NCBI GenBank assembly: GCA_947492185.1
Contig: CANLMR010000001.1
Location: 1,078,433-1,142,432, forward strand
DNA length: 64,000 bases
Direction of reading: 5' to 3'
DNA from: an uncultured Tenacibaculum sp.
GTDB lineage: Bacteria; Bacteroidota; Bacteroidia; Flavobacteriales; Flavobacteriaceae
Shown here piece after piece: positions 28,348-35,404 of the stretch. Position 1 is the stretch's first letter; every line of letters begins with the position of its first letter. A program made the translations under genes and the position numbers. The notes beneath the pieces are model-generated. The model worked only from the letters and a program-made list of their open reading frames with translations, had not been told where the DNA came from and did no database searches.

Positions 28348-29424
28348 ATGTTTCGATATATTTTCAGTAAAGTTTTATATGGTTTTTTAACTCTCTTTGG
28401 AGTAGTTACTGTCATTTTCTTTTTATTTAACGTTTTACCTGGTGATCCTGCTAGGATGTTAATGGGACAAAGAGAAGATAGTAAACAGCTAGAAATTATA
28501 AGAAAAAAGTACGGTTTTGATCAATCGTTGTCTACTCAATATTTATATTATTTAAATGATGTTTCTCCAATTTCGTTTCATGATTCGGAAGCTAGTAACT
28601 ATACATCTTTAACAACTGGAAAGTACAATCATTTCACTTTGTTAAAAGTAGGCCAAACTGTAATTGTTTTAAAGTATCCTTACCTTAGAGATTCTTTTCA
28701 GAAGAATGGTAAAAGTGTTAGTGAAGTAATTAAAGAAACATTACCTAATACAGCCGTTTTGGCAATTGCCTCCATAACCGTTGCATTAATATTAGGAGTC
28801 CTGCTAGGAATTTTTTCTGCGTTGTTTAAAGATACATTTTTTGATAGATTGATAGCAGTTATAAGTACTTTAGGAATGAGTATTCCGTCGTTCTTTTCAG
28901 CTATTTTATTTGCTTGGTTTTTCGGATTTGTTTTACATAAGTATACCAATTTAGAAATGACGGGAAGTTTATATGAAGTTGATGATTTTGGAGAAGGAAC
29001 TTACATAAAATTGAAGAATTTGATTTTGCCTGCCTTGGTTTTAGGAATTCGTCCGTTAGCTGTGGTAGTTCAATTAATGCGAAATTCTTTACTGGAAACA
29101 CTTAGTCAAGATTATATTCGAACTGCTCGAGCGAAAGGTCTAAATAATTATAAAGTAATTAAGAATCATGCCTTAAAAAATTCTTTGAACCCTGTTATAA
29201 CTGCAATTTCAGGATGGTTTGCATCGATGCTAGCTGGAGCTGTTTTTGTAGAATATATTTTTAATTGGAACGGACTAGGAAAAGAAATAGTAAATGCATT
29301 AAACACTTTAGATTTGCCAGTAATAATGGGAAGTGTTTTAGTAATCGCTACTTTATTTATTACAATTAATATTTTAGTAGATGTAATTTATAGTTGGTTA
29401 GATCCAAGAGTAAAACTAAATTAA
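28348..29424 (+). CDS. ABC transporter permease, DppB/OppB family
   Basis: 358 residues with six membrane segments. FFLFNVLPGDPARMLMGQRED is the conserved N-terminal segment of dipeptide/oligopeptide permeases. The EAA-like loop DYIRTARAKGLNNYKVIKNHALKNSLNPV contacts the ATPase. No second permease, ATPase or binding protein gene lies next to it. The stop codon overlaps the start of the next gene by one base. The protein probably takes up peptides or similar solutes with partners encoded elsewhere. Confidence 0.88.
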   Translation: MFRYIFSKVLYGFLTLFGVVTVIFFLFNVLPGDPARMLMGQREDSKQLEIIRKKYGFDQSLSTQYLYYLNDVSPISFHDSEASNYTSLTTGKYNHFTLLKVGQTVIVLKYPYLRDSFQKNGKSVSEVIKETLPNTAVLAIASITVALILGVLLGIFSALFKDTFFDRLIAVISTLGMSIPSFFSAILFAWFFGFVLHKYTNLEMTGSLYEVDDFGEGTYIKLKNLILPALVLGIRPLAVVVQLMRNSLLETLSQDYIRTARAKGLNNYKVIKNHALKNSLNPVITAISGWFASMLAGAVFVEYIFNWNGLGKEIVNALNTLDLPVIMGSVLVIATLFITINILVDVIYSWLDPRVKLN

Positions 29425-29900
29425 TGATGAAAAGTAGTATTTACATAATTATTAGTATTCTATTATTATCTAGTTGTGCGTCTTTAAAAAGGAAACAATT
29501 TTCAGTTGAAGCATTGAATGAAAAGCTAGTTACACTAGATCGAGATTCTATTACTTTATCTCAAATTTTAGAGAAAAATAAAGGTAAACAGATTTTTGCT
29601 CAAATTTTCGCGAGTTATTGTCCTGTAAGTCAAGATAGTTTTGATGATGTTTTAAAATTTCAAAAAGAAAACCCTGAAAAAGTCTATATTTTCCTTTCTG
29701 TTGATCATTCATATTATGATTGGAAAAGAGGTTTAAAATATGTGAAGCCTAAAGGTCAATTTTACTACATACCTAAAAAAGGAGATGGGGCACTAGGTAA
29801 ATTTTTAAAACTAAAAAGTATTCCTCGTTTTCTAAAAATTAATAAACAAGGTGGGATAGAAGTGTATAAAACAGCAAAAGTTTCTGAAAAACTAAAATAA
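29424..29900 (+). CDS. Thioredoxin-fold lipoprotein with one active-site cysteine
   Basis: 158 residues from the ATG at 29424. The frame extends upstream to 29394, but MMKSSIYIIISILLLSSCAS is a lipoprotein signal. The body resembles TlpA/ResA: ITLSQILEKNKGKQIFAQIFASYCPVSQDSFDDVL. The active site is C-P-V-S rather than CxxC, so the resolving cysteine is a serine. The next gene is a paralogue with an intact CGDC. Overlapping stops and starts (29424, 29900) link three genes. Confidence 0.75.
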   Translation: MMKSSIYIIISILLLSSCASLKRKQFSVEALNEKLVTLDRDSITLSQILEKNKGKQIFAQIFASYCPVSQDSFDDVLKFQKENPEKVYIFLSVDHSYYDWKRGLKYVKPKGQFYYIPKKGDGALGKFLKLKSIPRFLKINKQGGIEVYKTAKVSEKLK

Positions 29901-30388
29901 TGAAAAAGGTACTATTTATATTTTTACTTATTATAATTTTAAGTTGCTCCAAAAGAAATGAAACTGAATTTTCTCAACAAGCTTTAGAGGATACTTTTAT
30001 GAGTATAGTAGGAGAGGAATTGACTTTTAAAGAAGTGATTGAAAAGTATAAAGGGAAAAAGATTTTAATTGATATTTGGGCAACTTGGTGTGGGGATTGT
30101 ATAAAAGGGATGCCTAAAATTGTTGAATTACAAAAAGTTTTTCCTGACGCAGTGTTTCTCTTTTTATCAATTGATGATTCTTTAGAAGCTTTGCAAAAAG
30201 GAATTAAAAAGTATACTGTAAAAGGTGAACATTATTTAATGCCTTCAGGATGGGATGGAGATTTTGGTGAATTTTTAGGTTTATCATGGATACCGAGATA
30301 TTTAGTAATAGATGAGAAAGGTAAAATAGCTGTTTTTAATGCTGTTAAAGCGAATGATGAGAAAATCTTACAGGCTTTAAAGCTGTAA
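29900..30388 (+). CDS. TlpA-like thioredoxin lipoprotein
   Basis: 162 residues. Lipoprotein signal ending IILSCSK, then LTFKEVIEKYKGKKILIDIWATWCGDCIKGMPKI with the CxxC active site CGDC, and a cis-proline region in LGLSWIPRYLVID. Likely a periplasmic thiol-disulfide reductase, for example in cytochrome c maturation or oxidative repair. Directly follows its one-cysteine paralogue (stop and start share base 29900). Confidence 0.85.
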   Translation: MKKVLFIFLLIIILSCSKRNETEFSQQALEDTFMSIVGEELTFKEVIEKYKGKKILIDIWATWCGDCIKGMPKIVELQKVFPDAVFLFLSIDDSLEALQKGIKKYTVKGEHYLMPSGWDGDFGEFLGLSWIPRYLVIDEKGKIAVFNAVKANDEKILQALKL

Positions 30389-30509
30389 TTCAAGTTAATA
30401 TTACGTTTTCGTAAAAAAATAAGAGCAATTGTTTTAGTGTTCGGTATTATAAATTAGTTTTGTTTACTTATAAAGACAACTAATTTAAAACCAACATAAC
30501 TGTATTAAA

Positions 30510-31268
30510 ATGAGAAAAAAGATTGTAGCAGGTAACTGGAAAATGAATAATGACCTAAATGAAACAAATGAGTTAATTTCAGGGTTAAAGAAAGAAATGA
30601 ATGATATTACTTTAGATAATACAAGAGTTATAATTGCTCCTTCATTTGTTAATTTACAGCAAGCCATTTCTGAAACTAAAGGATCAAGTATAGAAGTTTC
30701 TGCTCAAAATTTACATCAAGCTAAAAATGGTGCTTTTACGGGAGAGATATCTTCAGATATGTTAGCTTCAATTGGTGTTGATGTTGTAATTTTGGGACAT
30801 TCAGAAAGAAGAGCATATTTTAATGAAACTGATAAAAGCTTAGCGGAGAAAGTAACAACTGCAATCGGAAATGGATTTGATGTAATCTTTTGTTTTGGAG
30901 AGCAGTTAGAAGAAAGAGAAGCCGAGAATCATTTTAATGTGATAGAATCTCAATTAAAAAATGCACTTTTTGATTTATCATCCGAAGCTTTTGATAAAAT
31001 TATTTTAGCTTATGAGCCTGTTTGGGCAATCGGAACTGGTAAAACAGCATCAGCTGATCAAGCTCAAGAAATGCACGCATTTATTAGAAGCTTATTGGCA
31101 AAAACATACAATACAGAATTAGCAGAGAACGTATCTATTTTATATGGAGGGAGTGTAAAACCTGCTAATGCACAAGAAATTTTTTCTAAACCAGATGTTG
31201 ACGGAGGGTTAATTGGTGGAGCATCATTAAAAGCCAAAGATTTTTCGGAGATAGTAAAATCAATTTAA
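30510..31268 (+). CDS. tpiA: Triosephosphate isomerase
   Basis: 252 residues. Interconverts dihydroxyacetone phosphate and glyceraldehyde 3-phosphate in glycolysis. GNWKMN holds the catalytic lysine, LGHSERR the electrophilic histidine, and AYEPVWAIGTGKTAS the catalytic glutamate and flexible loop. Starts at ATG 30510. First gene of tpiA-prmA-clpS, with prmA starting at the next base. Confidence 0.97.
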   Translation: MRKKIVAGNWKMNNDLNETNELISGLKKEMNDITLDNTRVIIAPSFVNLQQAISETKGSSIEVSAQNLHQAKNGAFTGEISSDMLASIGVDVVILGHSERRAYFNETDKSLAEKVTTAIGNGFDVIFCFGEQLEEREAENHFNVIESQLKNALFDLSSEAFDKIILAYEPVWAIGTGKTASADQAQEMHAFIRSLLAKTYNTELAENVSILYGGSVKPANAQEIFSKPDVDGGLIGGASLKAKDFSEIVKSI

Positions 31269-32102
31269 TTGGATAATATTTATATAGAATACACTTTTAA
31301 AGTATCACCTAAAGAACCAGCTACAGAAATATTAATAGCGGAATTAAGTGGTGTTGGCTTTGAAAGTTTTGTTGAAAATGATAATGGAGTTGTTGCTTAT
31401 ATCAACCAAAATGATTGGAATAAGAATTTATTAGATAATATTTTTATTCTAAAATCTGATGAATTCCAAATATCAAATTCATTTAAAGAAATAGCTCAAG
31501 AAAACTGGAACGAAGAATGGGAGAAAAATTTTACTCAAATTCAAGTTGATGATAAAGTGAGTATTAGAGCTCCGTTTCATGAAAATCCTAACTTACCTTA
31601 TGATATTGTAATTGAACCAAAAATGAGTTTTGGTACCGGTCATCATGAAACTACACATATGATGGTCCAACATTTGTTAACAACTGATGTAAAGGATAAG
31701 AAAGTTCTTGATATGGGGTGTGGTACTGGAATTCTTGCCATTTTTGCTGAGATGAAAGGAGCAAAGCATATTGATGCAATTGACATTGATAACTGGAGCT
31801 ATTTAAATTCTATAGAAAACGCAGAACGAAATAATTGTAATCATATTAATGTATATGAAGGGGATGCATCTCTTTTGGTAAATAAAAAATATGATATTGT
31901 AATTGCTAACATTAACCGTAATATTCTTTTATTAGATTTAAAGATCTATGTAAATTGTTTAAATGAAAAAGGAATAGTACTTTTAAGTGGATTTTATGAA
32001 GAGGATATTCCTATCATAGATGAAGAAGCTAGAAAGTATAATTTAACACTAGATACAGTTATAAAAAGAAATAATTGGGTAGCAGTTAAATATTTAAAAT
32101 AA
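31269..32102 (+). CDS. prmA: Ribosomal protein L11 methyltransferase
   Basis: 277 residues. Uses S-adenosylmethionine to methylate ribosomal protein L11. VIEPKMSFGTGHHETTHMM is the PrmA signature and KVLDMGCGTGILAIFAE the SAM-binding motif; the catalytic-region motif is ANINRNIL. The start is a TTG directly after the tpiA TAA. Its linkage with tpiA and clpS is common in Bacteroidota. Confidence 0.94.
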   Translation: MDNIYIEYTFKVSPKEPATEILIAELSGVGFESFVENDNGVVAYINQNDWNKNLLDNIFILKSDEFQISNSFKEIAQENWNEEWEKNFTQIQVDDKVSIRAPFHENPNLPYDIVIEPKMSFGTGHHETTHMMVQHLLTTDVKDKKVLDMGCGTGILAIFAEMKGAKHIDAIDIDNWSYLNSIENAERNNCNHINVYEGDASLLVNKKYDIVIANINRNILLLDLKIYVNCLNEKGIVLLSGFYEEDIPIIDEEARKYNLTLDTVIKRNNWVAVKYLK

Positions 32103-32111
32103 TAGATGAAG

Positions 32112-32387
32112 ATGAGTACGATTGAAAAAATTCAAGAAGAATTAGATGTCCTTGTTCAAGAAACAAGAGAACATGAGATAATTTTGTACAATGATGATGT
32201 AAATACATTCGATTTTGTAATAGACAGTTTAATTAATGTATGTGATCATACAGTTGAACAAGCAGAACAATGTACAATTTTAGTGCATTACAAAGGGCAG
32301 TGTGCTGTTAAAACAGGAGAATATAAAGAACTAGAACCTAGATGTACTAAGTTGCTAGAGTTGGGTTTATCCGCTGAAATCGTTTAG
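32112..32387 (+). CDS. clpS: ATP-dependent Clp protease adaptor ClpS
   Basis: 91 residues from the ATG at 32112 (an ATG at 32106 adds MK). It delivers N-degron substrates to ClpAP/ClpCP. HEIILYNDDVNTFDFVIDSLINVC is the core with the N-degron pocket, followed by AVKTGEYKELEP. Fourth letter-coded gene of the tpiA-prmA group; the next small gene begins five bases after it. Confidence 0.92.
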   Translation: MSTIEKIQEELDVLVQETREHEIILYNDDVNTFDFVIDSLINVCDHTVEQAEQCTILVHYKGQCAVKTGEYKELEPRCTKLLELGLSAEIV

Positions 32388-32391
32388 TTTA

Positions 32392-32664
32392 ATGGAAAAT
32401 GTTTTAAGATATTATGACTTTTCAGATTTTTTTAAAGATGAATCTGGAACTTTTGAAGGAAAACTGATTTCTTTTACATCATTAAATTCAGAACATTTTT
32501 TAATTTTTGTAAACGATAGAGAAAAATATGATTTATATGTTTCTAAATTCAGTTCAGAAAAAGAAATAGGAAAGAAACCTCCAGAGATACTGGAGTTATT
32601 GATGAAAAACTACGATAAATCAATACCAGAACACCGAGTAATTTTAAGGAAATATTTATACTAA
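32392..32664 (+). CDS. Small hypothetical protein after clpS
   Basis: 90 residues, soluble, with no recognised domain. It opens MENVLRYYDFSDFFKDESG and ends HRVILRKYLY; mostly beta then helical. Four bases separate it from clpS and a terminator closes it, so it is the last gene of the tpiA-prmA-clpS operon. Confidence 0.65.
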   Translation: MENVLRYYDFSDFFKDESGTFEGKLISFTSLNSEHFLIFVNDREKYDLYVSKFSSEKEIGKKPPEILELLMKNYDKSIPEHRVILRKYLY

Positions 32665-32668
32665 AAGT

Positions 32669-32701
32669 AAAAGATCAAATTTTTTTTGATCTTTTTTTTT
32701 A
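32669..32701 (+). terminator. Terminator of the tpiA-prmA-clpS operon
   Basis: Stem AAAGATCAAA / TTTGATCTTT with a short loop and ten T residues. It precedes the small-RNA array by six bases. Confidence 0.85.
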
Positions 32702-32707
32702 TCCATG

Positions 32708-32969
32708 TGTGACTTATCAAAAAATGTTGTGTCTTATTAAATGTAACAACGAATGAGAAGTTGTTACAAACTTAAAAAGTTCATTGTAATAATAGATATC
32801 CCTTAAAATTTAGAAGGCCAAATCCCCAAAAAAAGAACTTCTTTTAGTATGGTTTCAGAAAGAAGAAGTTCAGGCTTTATAAAATATAAGTTAAAATAGT
32901 AGTAGTTAGTTTTTATACTAAGTTTGGTTAGACAAAAGAGCCTCAGGCTAAAGTTTGAGGCTTCTTTTT
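32708..32969 (+). ncRNA. Tandem small-RNA unit 1
   Basis: Opens with the ECF-like promoter GTGACTT-N13-GTGTCTTA (32708-32735), then TGTAACAACGAA. An internal hairpin GAACTTCTT / AAGAAGTTC lies at about 32835-32872. The core invariant in all four units is at 32893-32933 (contains AGTAGTAGTTAG, TAAGTTTGG, TTAGAC). A terminator stem GCCTCA / TGAGGC with a T-run ends it at about 32969. No ORF. Predicted RNA of about 225 nt. Confidence 0.72.
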
Positions 32970-32995
32970 AAACAAAAAAGAAATTTTAAAGGATT

Positions 32996-33165
32996 GTGAC
33001 TTTTTAAATATTAAAGTGTCATAATAATAGAAACAACAAGTATTTTTAATTGGTTGTTTTAAATTTAAAAATATATAGTTAGTAAAATAGTAGTAGTTAG
33101 TTTTTATACTAAGTTTGGTTAGACATGAAGCCTCAGACAACAAGTTTGAGGTTTTCTTTTTTTTT
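32996..33165 (+). ncRNA. Tandem small-RNA unit 2
   Basis: The shortest unit. Promoter-like GTGACTT-N13-GTGTCATA starts at 32996. The invariant core is at 33084-33124. The terminator is CCTCA / TGAGG (33131-33151) with a long T-run to about 33165. The middle segment is shortened relative to units 3 and 4. Predicted RNA of about 135 nt. Confidence 0.68.
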
Positions 33166-33187
33166 AGAGGTTTTTTTAGAAAAAAAA

Positions 33188-33402
33188 GTGACTTATCAAA
33201 AAATGATGTGTCTTAATTAATGTAACAACGAAAGAAATATACAAAATATATTATCCTGTTAGGATAGTTTAATTCCCAATAAAGACTTTAAATAGTCAAT
33301 ATAATTTTAAGTGTAAATAGTTAGAAAAATAGTAGTAGTTAGTTTTTATACTAAGTTTGGTTAGACGATGAGACCCTAGGTGAAAGCCTGGGGTTTCTTT
33401 AT
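33188..33402 (+). ncRNA. Tandem small-RNA unit 3
   Basis: GTGACTT-N13-GTGTCTTA opens at 33188, followed by TGTAACAACGAA. A hairpin TATCCT / AGGATA (33252-33266) changes in unit 4 to a different but still pairing sequence. The core is at about 33326-33366, and the terminator is CCCTAGG / CCTGGGG (33373-33394). It is nearly identical to unit 4 over most of its length. Predicted RNA of about 180 nt. Confidence 0.72.
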
Positions 33403-33419
33403 TTAAGAATGTTTTTTTT

Positions 33420-33634
33420 GTGACTTATTGAAAAAAGTTGTGTCTTAATTAATGTAACAATGAAAGAAATAAAAAAAATATTCTATTTAAGATAGTTTGA
33501 TTCCCAATAAAGACCTTAAATAGTCAATATGATTTTTAAGTGTAAATAGTTAGAAAAATAGTAGTAGTTAGTTTTTATACTAAGTTTGGTTAGACTTTAA
33601 ACCTTGAGTTCTTTACTCGAGGTTTTTGTTTTTA
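33420..33634 (+). ncRNA. Tandem small-RNA unit 4
   Basis: GTGACTT-N13-GTGTCTTA opens at 33420. The hairpin of unit 3 is kept as CTAT / ATAG near 33483-33495. The invariant core is at 33555-33595, and the terminator AACCTTGAGT / ACTCGAGGTT ends in a T-rich run at about 33634. It is the last unit before the leader of the metalloprotease gene. Confidence 0.72.
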
Positions 33635-33747
33635 TATAAATGTTAATTTTTAAAGATTAAGTTTAAATTCATTACAAGATGTTTTATTTAACTGATTTCT
33701 CTAGTAAATTAGTAGGTTAAAATTGCAAATAGTTTATTTTTAACGTC

Positions 33748-33793
33748 TTAAACGTTTAATAAAACACAAAAATGTTTAAATGTTAACATTTAA
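33748..33793 (+). promoter_or_regulatory. Two palindromes in the leader region of the metalloprotease gene
   Basis: TTAAACGTTTAA (33748-33759) and TTAAATGTTAACATTTAA (33776-33793) are perfect palindromes in the 258-base gap between the last small-RNA terminator and the ATG at 33893. They may be operators; AT-richness makes chance palindromes more likely. Confidence 0.35.
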
Positions 33794-33892
33794 GATAATT
33801 CTGTGAAATAACAAATAAATGTTAAAATGGTGAATAAAATGTTATATTTTCGTTAAAAATTTTTTATAAACCATTAAAAACTAAATTTAAAA

Positions 33893-34729
33893 ATGAGAAA
33901 AATGAAATTCTCCCGAATTGCATTATTACTAGTTGGGGCTAGTTTTTTCGCATGTCAAACAGAAAACAACGAGCAACCAGCTGAAGCTGTACAAAGTGAT
34001 GTTTCTCCTGAAATTGTAGCTAAATTAGCTAACTTTGATGTTAACACTAACAATGTTAAAAAGGTAGACTTCTATTTACCTGACGGTTCTACTATTCCAA
34101 TGATTCAAATGGAAGAAGACATTCATATGTCTGAAGATCAAATCATGGGATTACCAAACCTTCAAGGTGTTACTGGAAAGAATTACCATACGAATAACTT
34201 AGTTGCACAAAACACAGTAATTGATATCATTGGTTATACTGGTGGTGGTGGTTTTGGTCTTTCTAATAAAGGTCAAACAGGATTACAATGGGCTGTAAAC
34301 AACTATAACAGATTAAACTTATCAATTAGATTTAATCTTACTTTTGGTACTAATTACCAAACTAAAGATATGGTAGTGTATAACAACCCTAACCAAAGTG
34401 GTTCTGGTGGTTCTGCAGGTTTCCCTGTAGGTGGAGCACCACACAAGTTTGTACAAATCTACGGTTTAGATGGATTTAGTAATAACGTGAACGAGCACGT
34501 AATTACTCATGAAATTGGTCACTCAGTAGGTTTCCGTCACTCTGATTATTTTTCAAGACAAAGTTGTGGACAAAACGTAAACGAAGGTTCTGCAGGTGTT
34601 GGAGCTAATCCAATTCCAGGTACTCCTTCAGGATACGATCCAACGTCTATCATGTTAGCTTGTTTTAGTGGAAGCACTAATGGAGAGTTTAATAACAATG
34701 ACGTTACAGCATTAAACTACTTATACTAA
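33893..34729 (+). CDS. Secreted zinc metalloprotease (HEIGH / M57-type lipoprotein)
   Basis: 278 residues. The lipobox is in LLVGASFFACQTE. The metzincin motif HEIGHSVGFRH is at residues 206-216 (zinc histidines 206, 210, 216; Glu207 catalytic). A conserved SIMLACFSG segment follows and fits the Met-turn position. Codon choice (GGT, AAC, GTT, CCA rather than the usual AT-rich set) suggests high expression. Probably a surface protease of the dual-action HEIGH group. It lies directly downstream of the small-RNA array. An alternative start is ATG 33902. Confidence 0.85.
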   Translation: MRKMKFSRIALLLVGASFFACQTENNEQPAEAVQSDVSPEIVAKLANFDVNTNNVKKVDFYLPDGSTIPMIQMEEDIHMSEDQIMGLPNLQGVTGKNYHTNNLVAQNTVIDIIGYTGGGGFGLSNKGQTGLQWAVNNYNRLNLSIRFNLTFGTNYQTKDMVVYNNPNQSGSGGSAGFPVGGAPHKFVQIYGLDGFSNNVNEHVITHEIGHSVGFRHSDYFSRQSCGQNVNEGSAGVGANPIPGTPSGYDPTSIMLACFSGSTNGEFNNNDVTALNYLY

Positions 34730-34749
34730 AAACATAATTTTTTAGTACT

Positions 34750-34779
34750 AAAAAACCCGAGGAAATTCCTCGGGTTTTA
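34750..34779. terminator. Bidirectional terminator
   Basis: Stem AAAACCCGAGGAA / TTCCTCGGGTTTT between the convergent metalloprotease gene and the gene ending at 34784. Confidence 0.85.
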
Positions 34780-34783
34780 TATT

Positions 34784-35179
34784 TTAATAAAATACAGTTT
34801 GTGAATAATCGAGTATTCGCAAACTACCATCATATAGTTTAATGTTAATTTGAGGGTATTTTATATCGTTATATTCGTTTTTGAGAGTAAGATTAATATC
34901 TTCTGGATATACTGGGCTTTCTTTGTCTTTAAAAGATAAAAAGTATTTCCCATCTCTATTTATTAATTGCGCTATGTCTGAAGCAAGCTCACTTTTATCT
35001 TCATTTACTAATTGAACCTCAATGTATTCAATTTTTCCAACTTCAAAAATATCAACATTAACTTTGTATATAGAATCTGTTTTTTCTACTGTTGAATAAA
35101 ATAAATTTCCATCTCTATTTTGTGCTATTGATGTAAATGTAATTGCGAATAAAAATAATATTAACGTAATTTTTTTCAT
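34784..35179 (-). CDS. Hypothetical secreted protein
   Basis: 131 residues. The signal peptide is MKKITLILFLFAITFTSIAQ, with a typical Flavobacteriaceae cut after AQ. The rest is beta-rich (IDKYFLS-like strands, PVYPEDINLTLKNEY) with no known domain. Monocistronic, convergent with the metalloprotease gene. About 225 bases upstream separate it from the subtilase gene end and hold one terminator hairpin. Confidence 0.6.
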   Translation of the reverse strand: MKKITLILFLFAITFTSIAQNRDGNLFYSTVEKTDSIYKVNVDIFEVGKIEYIEVQLVNEDKSELASDIAQLINRDGKYFLSFKDKESPVYPEDINLTLKNEYNDIKYPQINIKLYDGSLRILDYSQTVFY

Positions 35180-35328
35180 ATGCTATCTAATTGAAATGAT
35201 TATTAAATACATGCGCAAGTTACAAAATACTCATTAAAATAAATAAGAACGTTGGCTTGCCTATATTTTTATATACAATGTTAATAGCTAAATTCATGCC
35301 AAAGAATTTTTTAATATAGAAGAAAAAA

Positions 35329-35361
35329 TAAAAACTCTACACTGTTAAGTGTAGAGTTTTC
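35329..35361 (-). terminator. Terminator after the subtilase gene
   Basis: Stem AAAACTCTACACT / AGTGTAGAGTTTT with a four-base loop, 44 bases past the subtilase stop. Confidence 0.8.
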
Positions 35362-35404
35362 GATTTAAATGGTTGACTTAATTAAGTCTTTTATAAAGGG
35401 ATTA

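Noticed and set aside
32708-33634. CRISPR array
   Set aside because: Spacing of 170-265 bases, only four copies, no short repeat/spacer pattern; each unit ends in a terminator.
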